A stretch of DNA of 64,000 nt. Source: Cyclaneusma minus (Eukaryota > Ascomycota > Leotiomycetes > Marthamycetales > Marthamycetaceae). Of this stretch, positions 1-10,211 are shown piece after piece; within the stretch, counting starts at the first letter, position 1; each line of letters begins with the position of its first letter. The stretch spans positions 1,364,001-1,428,000 of the forward strand of contig JAKZHN010000008.1 in the NCBI GenBank assembly GCA_037179335.1, in the 5' to 3' direction. The translations under genes and the position numbers were made by a program. The notes below the pieces were generated by a model. That model worked only from the letters and a program-made list of their open reading frames with translations, made no database searches and was not told where the DNA came from.

Positions 1-199
1 AACGGCACCAACTAGATATCTATTCACGCGAGGCGGTATTACCATTAACTCCCCGCAATAATGCTTCAATATCGTGCGTGTAATCGTGGACCAAACCCAA
101 ATCCGTCATGCCTACACTACCGCTCGCTGACGCCTCTTCCGTCCCGGGTGTCGCTTCGTTCCATCGTACGTTTTTCTGATTTCCACGTTTGGTCGGCTT

Positions 200-1319
200 C
201 TACACCATGTCACTATTCCCGTAGTCTTGTCGGACGACACCCGATTCACTTGCGGTACTAACACTCTGTACTCTCCGTAAATCCCGGTGGTCCTTCTCTT
301 CGTCATGTAGCGTTCCTGCTGTTCCGTTGCTCCCAATGCTTCGCGGCCCCTTAGTAGGTGCACCCGATGGTGGTAGTACAATAGAGCCCGTCGGCGCTAA
401 AGCAGCTGCGTCAGCCGCCTCTTCACCTGTCGGTATCGAGTCTGCTGTCTCGTACTCCAAGGCTTTGATGAGTTTGAAAACACTGTTCACTTGTTAGCAG
501 CTGATCGATGCCAGAGTAACAGGTAGCAAGACATAAAACTTACATAACAGCCAAGACAGAGCCGGCCAATGGTCCAACCCAATAGACCCAATGATCACCC
601 TTGAACTCCTTGGTAACGACAGCAGGGCCTAGCGAGCGCGCCGGGTTCATCGATCCACCGGTCCAGTAAACTCCCACCAGTTCTCCAACGAACAAGCTCA
701 AACCGATTCCCACAGGGGCGATGAAATTTCCGGTGTGCTTCTCTGCCGCCAACATGAAAATGGTAAACACCAATTGTGCTGTCAAGATCATCTCGATAAT
801 CACACCTTGCGCCACGCGGGTCGTCGTCGACATCGAGGTACCGACATTCAGAGCGCCCGTGAACAGCGTCTCCGTCAAGGCGGCCGCGATGATAGCACCC
901 ACACATTGCACAGCGAAGAGAAGGACACATCTTCCGATTGTGATGGAACCAATGAGCCACATTCCCACAGTGACAGCGGGGTTGAACAATCCACCCGAGA
1001 CACGGAAGAATACCCAGGCATTGACGGCGAGGGCGAAACCGAAAGAGAGCGCGATATAGAGCAGTTCTTGAGGAGTGTTTTGGTCGGTAGTCGTAATTAT
1101 TGTCGTTCCGGTGTTTGGGTTGGAGGCAATGCGGGCGACTTGGGTGCCGGAGAAGGCGATGAAGAGGAAGAGGATCGTGCCCAGGAGTTCGCCAAGGCCG
1201 GCGACGACATGGCCTCGCAACTGACGAGGTAGTTTTGCGAGGAGTAACTTGCTCCACTTGGCGACCACTTCTGCCCAGTCTCCTACACCGTCAACGTGTC
1301 CAGGGGCGTTGGTATTCAT
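200..1319 (-). CDS. Aquaporin (MIP-family channel)
   Basis: This is a membrane channel for water or small neutral solutes. The CDS has two exons, 1319-544 and 482-200, joined across a 61-base GTAAGT...CAG intron, giving 352 residues. Both family signature loops are visible, NPAVTVG in the first half and NPARSLGPAV in the second, together with six hydrophobic segments. The splice restores a C-terminal tail running from VFKLIKALEYE into a polar, Ser/Thr-rich cytoplasmic end. Reading straight through the donor would end the protein at a TAA just after AVM, so the intron is well supported. The second loop looks like an orthodox aquaporin rather than a glycerol facilitator, but substrate choice cannot be settled by eye. 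It stands alone, with gene-free DNA upstream. Confidence 0.9.
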
Positions 1320-3088
1320 CTCGACGAGCTATTCGGAAGAAAAAATGAAAAGAGATATCTGAAAGGAGATTCCTGAAAGGAGATGCCTGAAGAGCAAGTC
1401 CTATCGGCTTGCTTGAAAAGAATAAGATGAGAATGGAGAGGCTCGTGAGAGTAACAAAAGAGCTGAGGCTTGAGAGGGTTAAGATCAAGGAAGTAGAGCA
1501 CTTGCCACTAGCCACACATCATTGATGTCATTTCATTTTCCCATTGGCGCAGAAAACGCTATTTGGGCCCCTGTCCATCTAGTTTTGGTCACGGAGCATT
1601 TTCATGAACTCTGAAGGTGTGACGGTTTGGGGCGTACCCGATGGCATGGTAAACAAAGGACGAAAAGATCCAAGTACTAAACATAGCGATCAAAGTCGAA
1701 TGTTTGAAAGTATTCAAGTCACCTACTCCGCTTTCTTGCAAATGCCTCGAAATTCGACGTAATTCGAATGTCGAATTGGCTATTCCACGGGCTGGAACTC
1801 CGCCCTCGCGGGAACCCTTAACGGCCAATGTTGTCGGTTGTTGTGAGGTTTGCCAACGGGGCCGGAGACTAATCATAGCAGGTGGCAGGTCGTGGCGGAG
1901 AAGCAACTCTAAAAGGCTCCTAAATCTCTAGCGGTGGTCCAGGCGAGTCCATCTGCATTGGGATCCGCGGTTCGAGGAGCTTTTTCGATTTAGCTCGCAG
2001 ATCAGCCACATCTCCGAAAGCGTGAATGTGCAGATCACCGTCATAGCTCGATGCGCCAAAGAGAAATACCCTCCGAGATTCCCATGTGTCGCCCACTGAT
2101 ACACCCATGTTGCATCGTGTTCCCACCCTCGGCGTTGCAGTTGGGCGTTTTCAAGGAAAAGAAATCTTAACTTCCGCCAGTTTCCCGGTACATGGAAACT
2201 CTGAGCCACACTCTTGGTTCTTGAGCTTCTCGCCACTTGACATCTGCGCAGCCAGCCGATGCAACGAAGATATATGGGCTGAAACGCCAGATTCCGGGGT
2301 TTTATTTATGTAACGCCCTAATGGTCTGGTATTCGTCGTAGTGCTGTAGTAGTGCTTTAATGCGGTGGAAAACAAAACGCGGTCCTTGTGCTGTACTAAA
2401 AAGTAATGCCGCATTTTTTCCTAATGCGGCATTTCAATAGCATTTGGACGGCATTAGGGCATCAGGGCATTGGTAGCAACAGCAAAAAGCAAAATAATTG
2501 GTTTCTTTTAAACTCGAACTGCCAGCTTTGATTTTTATTTAGACCATTCTCTGAGTTCCGACAGAGATACGAAGTCCTTTGCAGGAACATGCCTAAGGGG
2601 GAACGCCGCCACAATTATGCTCGAAAAGCTTGGCCTGGACAAATGAAGTGACTGCAGAAGATTGGACAGGTTGATACATCTGGAAATCTGGGAGGCGATT
2701 TCTTTGCTTTTGAGAATCGGTTACCTATCTCTTCTATTTCAGGGTCGATGAAATGAGTGCATGTTCGAAGCTTCGTTGTGCCTTTCCACAGCAAAAGGAA
2801 TCCCGGTGAGGGGCAATGATGCTTCATTCATATTTCTGATATATTTTTTTCTGATGATTTTCCGGCGAGCCGATGCTGAGTTTCCCAGGTCTCATTCAAT
2901 CAAATTGTTCTTCTCACAAGCTCCCTAGATCTGAACGGGTGTCATGTTTCTCATATTTCACGTCCATAGAAATCCCACCGTTCAATCATCCGAGTTCCGT
3001 CTGGGTGTTCTTCCGCTCTCTCAACAGAACTTCTTGCATATCTATCCAAGGACAAAAGATCTGTGAGCTAAGTAGAAGTATCTTCCTA
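1320..3088. other. Gene-free stretch with a gene relic
   Basis: I see no coding region that can be supported here. From about 2300 to 2470 the DNA repeats short TAATGCGGCATT-like words. From about 2512 to 2643 it carries a broken copy of myosin coding sequence, listed separately. The short frames show no codon signature, splice pattern or recognisable motif. Confidence 0.6.
2512..2643 (+). pseudogene. Myosin II motor-domain gene relic
   Basis: The plus strand from about 2543 to 2643 matches the sense strand of the myosin II gene at about 53890-53775, roughly residues 803-840 of the motor. Weaker similarity begins near 2512. The relic encodes recognisable pieces such as EFRQRYEVLCRNMP and, after a frame change, NAATIMLEKLGLDK. 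A 14-base deletion after the RNMP codons breaks the frame and a TGA follows at once. The substitutions visible in the well-aligned part are C to T or G to A relative to the gene. No flanking myosin sequence or transposon end is visible. It cannot make a functional protein. Confidence 0.85.
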
Positions 3089-3880
3089 TCACCCCCATCC
3101 ACCTCCCTGGTCCTCTTCTGTCACCGAAGTCTCATCCACGCCAGACACAGGAGACTCATTCTCATTCTCCGAGGGATATTCTCCCTGTTCCTCTGCTTCC
3201 AGCGGCGAAGATATATCCCCATCAACCACAGCCCCCTCCGTCTCATCATTGGGTGCATCTTCTCCCCGCTGATTCCCTGCCATCGCCGAAGGTCCATCCC
3301 CGTCAACAGCAGGCGCTTCCCCATCATTGTCCAGGGGTTCATCTGCCTGTGTCTCCTCAGCCGAGTTCCGTTCGCTCTCTCTCAAGGGAGCTTCTTTCGG
3401 ACTCTGCTTACCCGAGTTCTGTTCACCCTCTTCTGGAGTCTGCTCTCTCTGGTCCTCACCTCCAGAAACTTGCTCAGTCCCGGTATCTTTCGCACGACCG
3501 CCGACGCCCCTGGTCGTACTCTTGCCATGAATCCTCCTGCTTCCTCCACCAAGAAGGAAGTTGACCAAGAGCTTATGACATTCACTATCTGTCTGCCCCT
3601 TTTTTGAACCCGCCTTTCGCTTTTTTCCTTTTTCGGGTCGCTCTGAACGTCCGTGAGTCGCATGCGTACATCTGCGGCAAGGTTTGATCAATTCCAAAAC
3701 CTGGCGAGGTTGGATGTGCTGTGAATCTTCGCAGTACCAGATTTTCTTGGCTATGAACTTCTTAGATGAGGAGATTGCGGCTTCCTTTTTGTGCCCGCAA
3801 TTCTTGACGCGTCGACTGGAGACGGTGCGGTTGCCGACGTGGTGGCGGGAGCGACAGATGATGTCGATGTATGTACACAT
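3089..3880 (-). CDS. Met-Cys family protein, member A (unknown function)
   Basis: A 263-residue single-exon protein starting MCTYIDIIC. I chose the ATG at 3880 rather than the upstream in-frame one at 3946 because the MC...C start matches four other proteins in this window. Cysteines fall at 2, 9, 28, 50, 68 and 71, ending in a Cys-x2-Cys (CRRC), with His at 13 and 14; zinc binding is plausible but inferred. After about residue 85 the protein becomes basic, then a long Glu/Gly/Asp-rich disordered tail. No signal peptide or membrane segment is seen. The block before CRRC (HIQPRQVLELIKPC) resembles the equivalent block in members C and D. Function is unknown. Confidence 0.6.
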   Translation of the reverse strand: MCTYIDIICRSRHHVGNRTVSSRRVKNCGHKKEAAISSSKKFIAKKIWYCEDSQHIQPRQVLELIKPCRRCTHATHGRSERPEKGKKRKAGSKKGQTDSECHKLLVNFLLGGGSRRIHGKSTTRGVGGRAKDTGTEQVSGGEDQREQTPEEGEQNSGKQSPKEAPLRESERNSAEETQADEPLDNDGEAPAVDGDGPSAMAGNQRGEDAPNDETEGAVVDGDISSPLEAEEQGEYPSENENESPVSGVDETSVTEEDQGGGWG

Positions 3881-4746
3881 TGTCGCTGTAGGGTTGAGCA
3901 AAACTTCGAGGTAAGATGAGTGCTTTAGCGGCTTCGACTCAGGCAATGATAGGATTAGAGTCTGTTGTGGTGGGCTCTCCAGCTTAGAGAAATTTGGGGA
4001 TCAAGTTGATGGCAAGCCTGGAGATGAAAATTTCACCTTCACTTCAACAAGTTCTGAGATTCATTAGTGAGTAGTATCGTTCCCAGTGATTCTGTTTGAT
4101 ATTGTTAGTGATTTGCGCTGGTTCCATCCTGAAAGAGCCTTTGATCACTTTTGCCAACGAGACAAGGGTCCAAGGAAACTTAGAACACTCATTACCTGCC
4201 TCCATTATTTGTCTTTTCCGATTTCTGCAATTTCACTCCTTTGTTGGAGCAAAGCACTCTTGCATCTTGGTCTCAGGGGTTGTTGACATCGGCTTTCAGG
4301 ACTTGCACATCAACAAAAAGCGACGAATGCTAGCATCTGGAATGATTGCTCAGTTAATGGGTCCACAAATCAAATTTCACAGTCACTTCGAAATTTCCGA
4401 CGCATCTGTTTTCAGTCTGCAGGTTTGCTTGAATTTGGTGGTATCTACCTAGTACGAACCATAGCTGTTTGCCTAGAAGACAACAGGAGCTTGTTCAAGC
4501 TGGAACCCACATATCAAACAAACTTTCTCCTGACTGCACGCTGCCTGTTGCGAAATCCTTCCGCTCCTTTTTGGAAGTCTACCTATGAGCTTCTTGATCT
4601 GACCATATCTAGTGAAACAGCTCTAATGTGGTCCGAATCGTGGCTCTGAGGAATACAGGCTCCTAAAGTCCAGTTGATTCAGGTCCCTTGCCGCTCTTCT
4701 CACGAACGAGATCACCGAGACCACCGCCAGTGCGAAACTCAGAGGA
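3881..4746. other. Gene-free stretch
   Basis: An open frame from 4096 to 4452 encodes a protein-like but unrecognisable sequence without motifs or splice support. I see no other feature. It separates the Met-Cys gene from the 3' end of the next minus-strand gene. Confidence 0.4.
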
Positions 4747-6685
4747 CTAGGTGGCACGCCTCTTAGTCAGAGGTGGGTTCGGAGTCTGGAGAGGGTTGAA
4801 AACCGGTGCAGGTCTCGAAGCGAGAGAAGTGTTCGAAGTCGGAGGACCACGAGCAGAATTTCTCATGCGAAAGTAGTCATAGGACGACATAGGAGGTGTC
4901 ACACCCGGGAGAGCCTGGTTCGAAGTCGGAGGGGCGTTCGAATTCAGACGAAGGTTCGAAGGGGGAGGAGTGTTCGAACTCAGAAGAGGATTCGAAACCG
5001 GAAGAAGCTTCGGAGTCGGAGGAACGTTCGAAGGCAGAAGAGGGTTCGAGATCGGAGTAGGCTCCACAGTCGGAGGCTTCACAATGGGCACAGCTGCAGA
5101 CCTTGGCTTCTTCGTTCCACGAGGCGCTGGTGGGTTACGACGCTCTGAATTAGCGACAATTAGCATATATACTTATACAGTTTCACATCTAGCGATTAAG
5201 GCTTGAAAGTTGCGGCTTACCAATCGATTCAATCTTCTTGCCGGGGCTCTTCGGGTCCTGATAAGTGAAGCCGGCCGGCATACCACCTTGGGAACCGTCG
5301 GGATTCATGAATTTGATGAGACGAGACTCAGCAGGGCGAGGAGCAAGCGCGTGGAGCTCGGCATGGGAGCCGTTGCCTTCGAAACCCTCGTCTCCACGAG
5401 GCGCATAAGGAGGAGCGGAAGCATTGAGTTGTTGACGACCTAGCTGCTGCAGCTGCGCTGGATGCAGGGAATCGGGGCTTATCTGATCCTGAAAGCCATA
5501 GGCTGACTGGTATTGCTGCTCTGCCTGCGACATTCGGGGTCCCTGAGGAAGGTTGTAGAAGTCGGTAAAAGGCTGCTGCTGGAAATTCTCACGGCTAGAC
5601 GCAAACAGAGCGGGATTATCCTTTGCGCTTGGCTTGCGACTGGAACGACCCGGTCGGGTTGCCCTCTTCGCCTCCCTTCGATTGGGCGGGACAGTCACAG
5701 CAGGGGCTTTCGAGAATTGAGACGTGTTTCCTCCCTGGTTCATGTAGGCTTGATTCATGTAGGGCTGGTCCATGTAAGGCTGGTCCATGTAGGGCTGGTC
5801 CATGTAGGACTGGTTCATGTAGGGCATAGAAGCAGTGGTGTTTGGCTGTGGTCTTGGCTTATGATTCTCGGCCTTCCGTTCTTCAAGCAGTGAATTGGTT
5901 GGATACGGCATTTCGTGAGGGAGGTAGTCCATCGACTTCGCTGCTTCCATGATCTCCATCGCCTTCAGCGCATCCGCCGTGAATTCGACGGCAGCTTCAG
6001 ACTCGTTGTCGTCGGTGTCGGAAATATGGTCGCCTTGCTGCTGTTCTCTTTCTTCCGCCCTCTGAGCCTTTGCTTGGGCAGCGCGTTCCCGTTCAATTCC
6101 TTCAAGCCTGTTGGCATTGACCTCTCGAACCTCTTTCCACTGCTTCTTGCGTTCGTCGTCACTCATTCCACGCCTGTCACCATAGTTGAGAAACACTGTC
6201 TCAAAATGTATCGCTGCTGATCGAAGCCTTGCTTTGAAATGACGTTCGGCAGCGAATCCTTGCAGCATTCCAAGCATTTCAACAGATGGACGCTCGGCCT
6301 TAGGCATGGGCAGTTGCTCGGGGTTTTGAACAGAATCATCGACCTGGGGAGAATGGTCGTTCTGGAAGGAATCATCGACGTCGCTCTCGGTGACGTCTTC
6401 GATATGGGCCGAATGATCGATCGTGGGGCTGGGTTTGGCCGGAGTGGCCTCGAAGTGGACCTCCTGCTCGCCTGACATGACCGCTGCAACTGAAGCCATG
6501 GATGGGGGACGTTTTTGGAGGTGAGCTAGGAGCAACTCGTTGGAGACCCACCACTGACGCTCGTGCTCAAGCTTTCGCTGCTTGTCTTGCTCCGGCATGG
6601 CAGGTGGATACAGGTTGCAATCGGAGCTCTCCCAGCTGAGCACAGATGGACTGCGCTCAGTGTACTGCGCACGATCTGGAGCCAT
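4747..6685 (-). CDS. Unknown protein with pentapeptide and Ser-Asn-Pro repeats
   Basis: A 620-residue protein from two exons, 6685-5221 and 5144-4747, joined across a 76-base GTAAGC...CAG intron that keeps frame (KKIESI-ERRNPP). The N-terminal third is acidic. The middle has a charged, probably helical stretch (about 150-230). A tandem pentapeptide YM(D/N)Qx follows near residue 300, encoded by a 15-bp DNA repeat. The second exon is dominated by SN-P-L-L and SN-x-PP motifs at roughly 8-12 residue intervals, encoded by TTCGAA-rich repeats. No catalytic domain, signal peptide or membrane segment is seen. It looks intrinsically disordered and I do not recognise a family. Confidence 0.8.
5736..5825 (-). 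repeat. 15-bp coding minisatellite (YMDQP)
   Basis: About six copies of a 15-bp unit close to TGGTCCATGTAGGGC on the plus strand. They encode the YM(D/N)Qx pentapeptide run of the surrounding gene. Copies differ by one or two bases, so the array is expected to vary in length between strains. Confidence 0.85.
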
Positions 6686-9600
6686 GGCGATTGTCAGCGA
6701 GGACTCGCACTCGTGGGCGTCCGAGTCGAGAGGTTTGTCGTTGCGCAGACGATGTTTTCGAGGGAGGCAGTGGAAAAAAATAGAGGACTCACCAGGACGA
6801 CGAGCTATTCACTGCGACCGGATCAGTTCTTTGTGAACAGACCCTCCTCGGACGTGTCGTTCGAGAAGTTGTGTCCGGATCGTGAACCGCAACTTGGTCG
6901 AAGTGGTTCAGTTGGCGCTAAGCTTGCGTAAACCAGCCCCTTTCCGAAACTGCTTTAGCGATTTTAGTAAGCGAGCCTCTAGCCTAGGTTATCTTTCCTT
7001 GCTGGAATACTCCTAGCTATCTGCTATAGCTGTAGGGAATCCCAATTGCTTTCTCAGTCCTGGGGGCAAGTAACCTCAAGCCTCCAACACTTCGCTACCC
7101 CTATTCACTACATTTTGAGTTTCTTCTCCTAATAATAAACTCAACGTCTGTAATTTTATTACTTGGATGCTCGAGACCTGCCTTCACGGCCTAGCAAGTG
7201 TGTTGAGTCAGCGTTGATATACACCAGTGGGAAAACCCCTTCCTCTGGACGTCTTGCACAATCCTTATGGATGGACCAGACAACAAGAACTTCAAGCCGC
7301 CTTTTCACCATTGTGTAAGGTATGTGCCAACCCACCCGCATTAGTCTAGTTCTTTGGGTACTTGCAAAAATGTTTTTGTATGTTCCATTGACCGGCAATA
7401 CCGAAAGGCTATTGAGAGCTAGCAAGCAACAAACAGATTCATTGCCATAAAGAACGACTAAATAGGGGTTAACTTACCGTCTTACCTAGCGGCGTCACTC
7501 AAGTATCGACATTTTACATCCGAAGAATTCTATGTGCAGTAAATGAATGTTACAAGATTCACTGCTTTGTTTTGTCACTATTAATGAGGCTTTGTATCTC
7601 AACTCGCCAATGATAAGTGTGTTGCTAGGGTGACTCACGAGCTCCGGACCTGATCCATACCAGACTGAGGTGGCCGACTATGTTGAGCCCTGTCCGAGTC
7701 AAAGATCAAACCTCCGGTTTATGTTTCACAGGTCTTAGCATATAAAGCTTTTGATAAGTTCTCATTTTCTGCGGTCAAGCTGAAGCAACCCTTAATGTCG
7801 ACAGTCCAGGCTCGATGTGAATGTTATTGTGCTTGATTTCGGAAATTCAGAGCAATGTTTTCTGGTCCCTGGATGGGCACCACCTGAAGCAAGCTCTCCG
7901 TTTCAATTTTGATAAAACTTGTCTCGGGAGCTTTTGTGGCGAAATTTCTCTGGTACCGGATGCTCCACTTCTCGGTAGGGATGTCAGAAGTCGCAGCTAT
8001 ATCTAGTTTCAAAAGGGGGTCATACCCTACATCGGTTGCTCAGGTGACTCTACAACCATCCGAGGATTCTCAGAAGCTTCAAGTTTCTTCCGAGTGGCTT
8101 GAAGGATCTGATATCTAGGCGACAGCGTCCTGATACTGTGCCACAGTGTGGCACTGTCTCGGAACAGGGGGCGAATCATAGGCTTGTATTTTTGCCAATT
8201 GGGTGAGATGGTTTCGCATAAAAGCGGCTCGCAAATCCACACAACCAACAGACTGAGCAAACGTCGATGGTTTGGGACTTCCAAGAACGCCTAACTGGCT
8301 ACTGACGTCAACATTGGATATGGAGCATATGAATCATTTCGTACCTTGCCGCGGCGGCCATGAAGCAAGGAAGAGTGGGAAGGTGAGATTTCCAGCATCT
8401 CCTCTGGGACTCGGACACGCCGACTGTTCAAGTGATTTATGTGTATCTCGCCAGCCTCCACGTGGTCCTCGCCGCCTCGGGGATTTGATGTGGCCCGAGG
8501 GTCGGGGAACGTGCAGGTGAACCACAGCGCCGGGTCGCCTAGGCTTGGCGGTCGATCTGACTTGCCCTGTTCAGGAAATAAGCTCCACCCTGTGTAACTT
8601 CAGCCCTACGATCGGATTTACCACATAGAAACTCCGCACGTGGGAGGGAGACATACGCTTCTTAGTGACGTATTATATCGGAAGATACATGAATACGGGA
8701 TACAATCATACAGGGGCCAGGGCGAATCAGGAGCCTTAGGAACACATTCATGCGAATGCTCGGCGGTGCAGCTTATACCCTTAGCCTCTCAGCCGCGGTA
8801 TGATAGGGCTGCTGCTTGGACTAGGTAGAGTACGAGTATGGTGTGAACGAACCCGGGCAAGCACGAACGAGCAGCGAAGTGGGAGTCATTTCATAAGTAC
8901 GAACCGCGTGGCGGTGACGGTTTCCTCCGCTCTCCCTTCCATGATAACTCTTTGAGGCGCAATAAAGGGATTCAAGCCTCGTGACTTCCACATTGCGATC
9001 CTTCAAAGGTCCACGACAACGGCTATTGGTCAGTGGCCCGAGCAGAGTCAGTGATGCGATATAGAACAGCAGCAAGTTTCGTGTTCGGATAGTTCGGACG
9101 TATCTCCTTGCAGCCTCAGCCACATATCGATGTTGCGCATGTTTCAATATTGGATCTGCTACTATTAACCTGCTAGGCAGAAGAAACCGAGATGGTGTAT
9201 GTTGCTGATGATTCTAGCCACACGTTTGAGATGCTAACATTATGTTTTGCTGGCTAATATCCCCTATTCTACGGAGACCTCTAAGAGGAAGATATTTTCT
9301 CGCTCTCGGGCAGAAAGCATGTCCACGGCGGGTCAATATCACCATACGTCCAGTTGAGGTCAATTTGAGCTTCCAGAATCTCACCTGAGTCACTATCGCT
9401 CGTTCAATGGTGCTACGGTAAAGGAATTTTACCTATGCGCAGCTTTGAAATCAGGCCCAATGAAGTACCAAGACCTGTTGCATTTGCACGTACGTCTTTA
9501 GATCTTACCCCTGGCGCAGTCCCGCCTCCGATACCCGCCTGATTCTGATCCAATACTCCGAGCACTGGGATCATGTCTGCCTGAAGAAGAACCAATACTG

Positions 9601-10211
9601 AAATACAAGCAGGTACAAGCCTAGATCTTAGGTCCCCCGCTCTTACGACTTCCGCAACGTACTGCTCCCTCCAGCGACCGACTTCAGCTGAAGGCTGGAT
9701 TTCTATTTCCGGTGACTGGCAGGCCGCCTTTGACGAAGCTGATCAACAGCTTGGTTGATTCCTTGAATTCATGTGGAACGACGGAATTCAGAGGCTGTGG
9801 CGGGTTGCTCTTCGGTGGAATGGAACTGGGAGTGAGACATCGGGCAAGCCGTTGTGGTTGCAGGTATGCCCACACCTCAAAATCACCATAGATTCTTTGT
9901 ATATTTGTATATATAGTATTAGTATCTGCCCTTCTTTCGTTTCTTGCTCGAGCTTTCAAGTCCACTCTCCATATTATCTTTGCAAGAAGCTCACTTCTGA
10001 ATTTTGGCTCGGATTATTGAATATTTCAACTATCACGGCACTACCAGGTGACCGCACCTGGGTAGCCTCGGTGCCCTCAGCCTGACCGCGCTTTTAGACA
10101 TTCTGCAGCTTCGTGAAGAAATATTTACTTCTTCGCATACGGCTTCGCCCTTACCGGCAGTATAGGTTTGCGCCGTGAAAGTAACCTGATCGACACTCAG
10201 GTTCGGTGACC
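6686..10211. other. 3.5-kb gene-free stretch
   Basis: No coding region can be supported. The longer frames (7159-7425 and 8821-9147 on minus, 9771-10085 on plus) carry no known motif or convincing splice pattern. There is a 17-bp perfect palindrome, GTGCCACAGTGTGGCAC, at 8138-8154. A TATATATAGTA block near 9905 followed by pyrimidine-rich DNA resembles a promoter for the laccase gene downstream. In-frame hydrophobic codons at about 9984-10047 are discussed under the laccase. Confidence 0.5.

Noticed and set aside
7159..7425. An 88-residue minus-strand frame in the gene-free stretch.
   Set aside because: No motif, no splice partners and no neighbouring support.
8138..8154. 17-bp perfect palindrome GTGCCACAGTGTGGCAC.
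   Set aside because: It could be a binding site, but it is far from any gene start and has no second copy that I could find.
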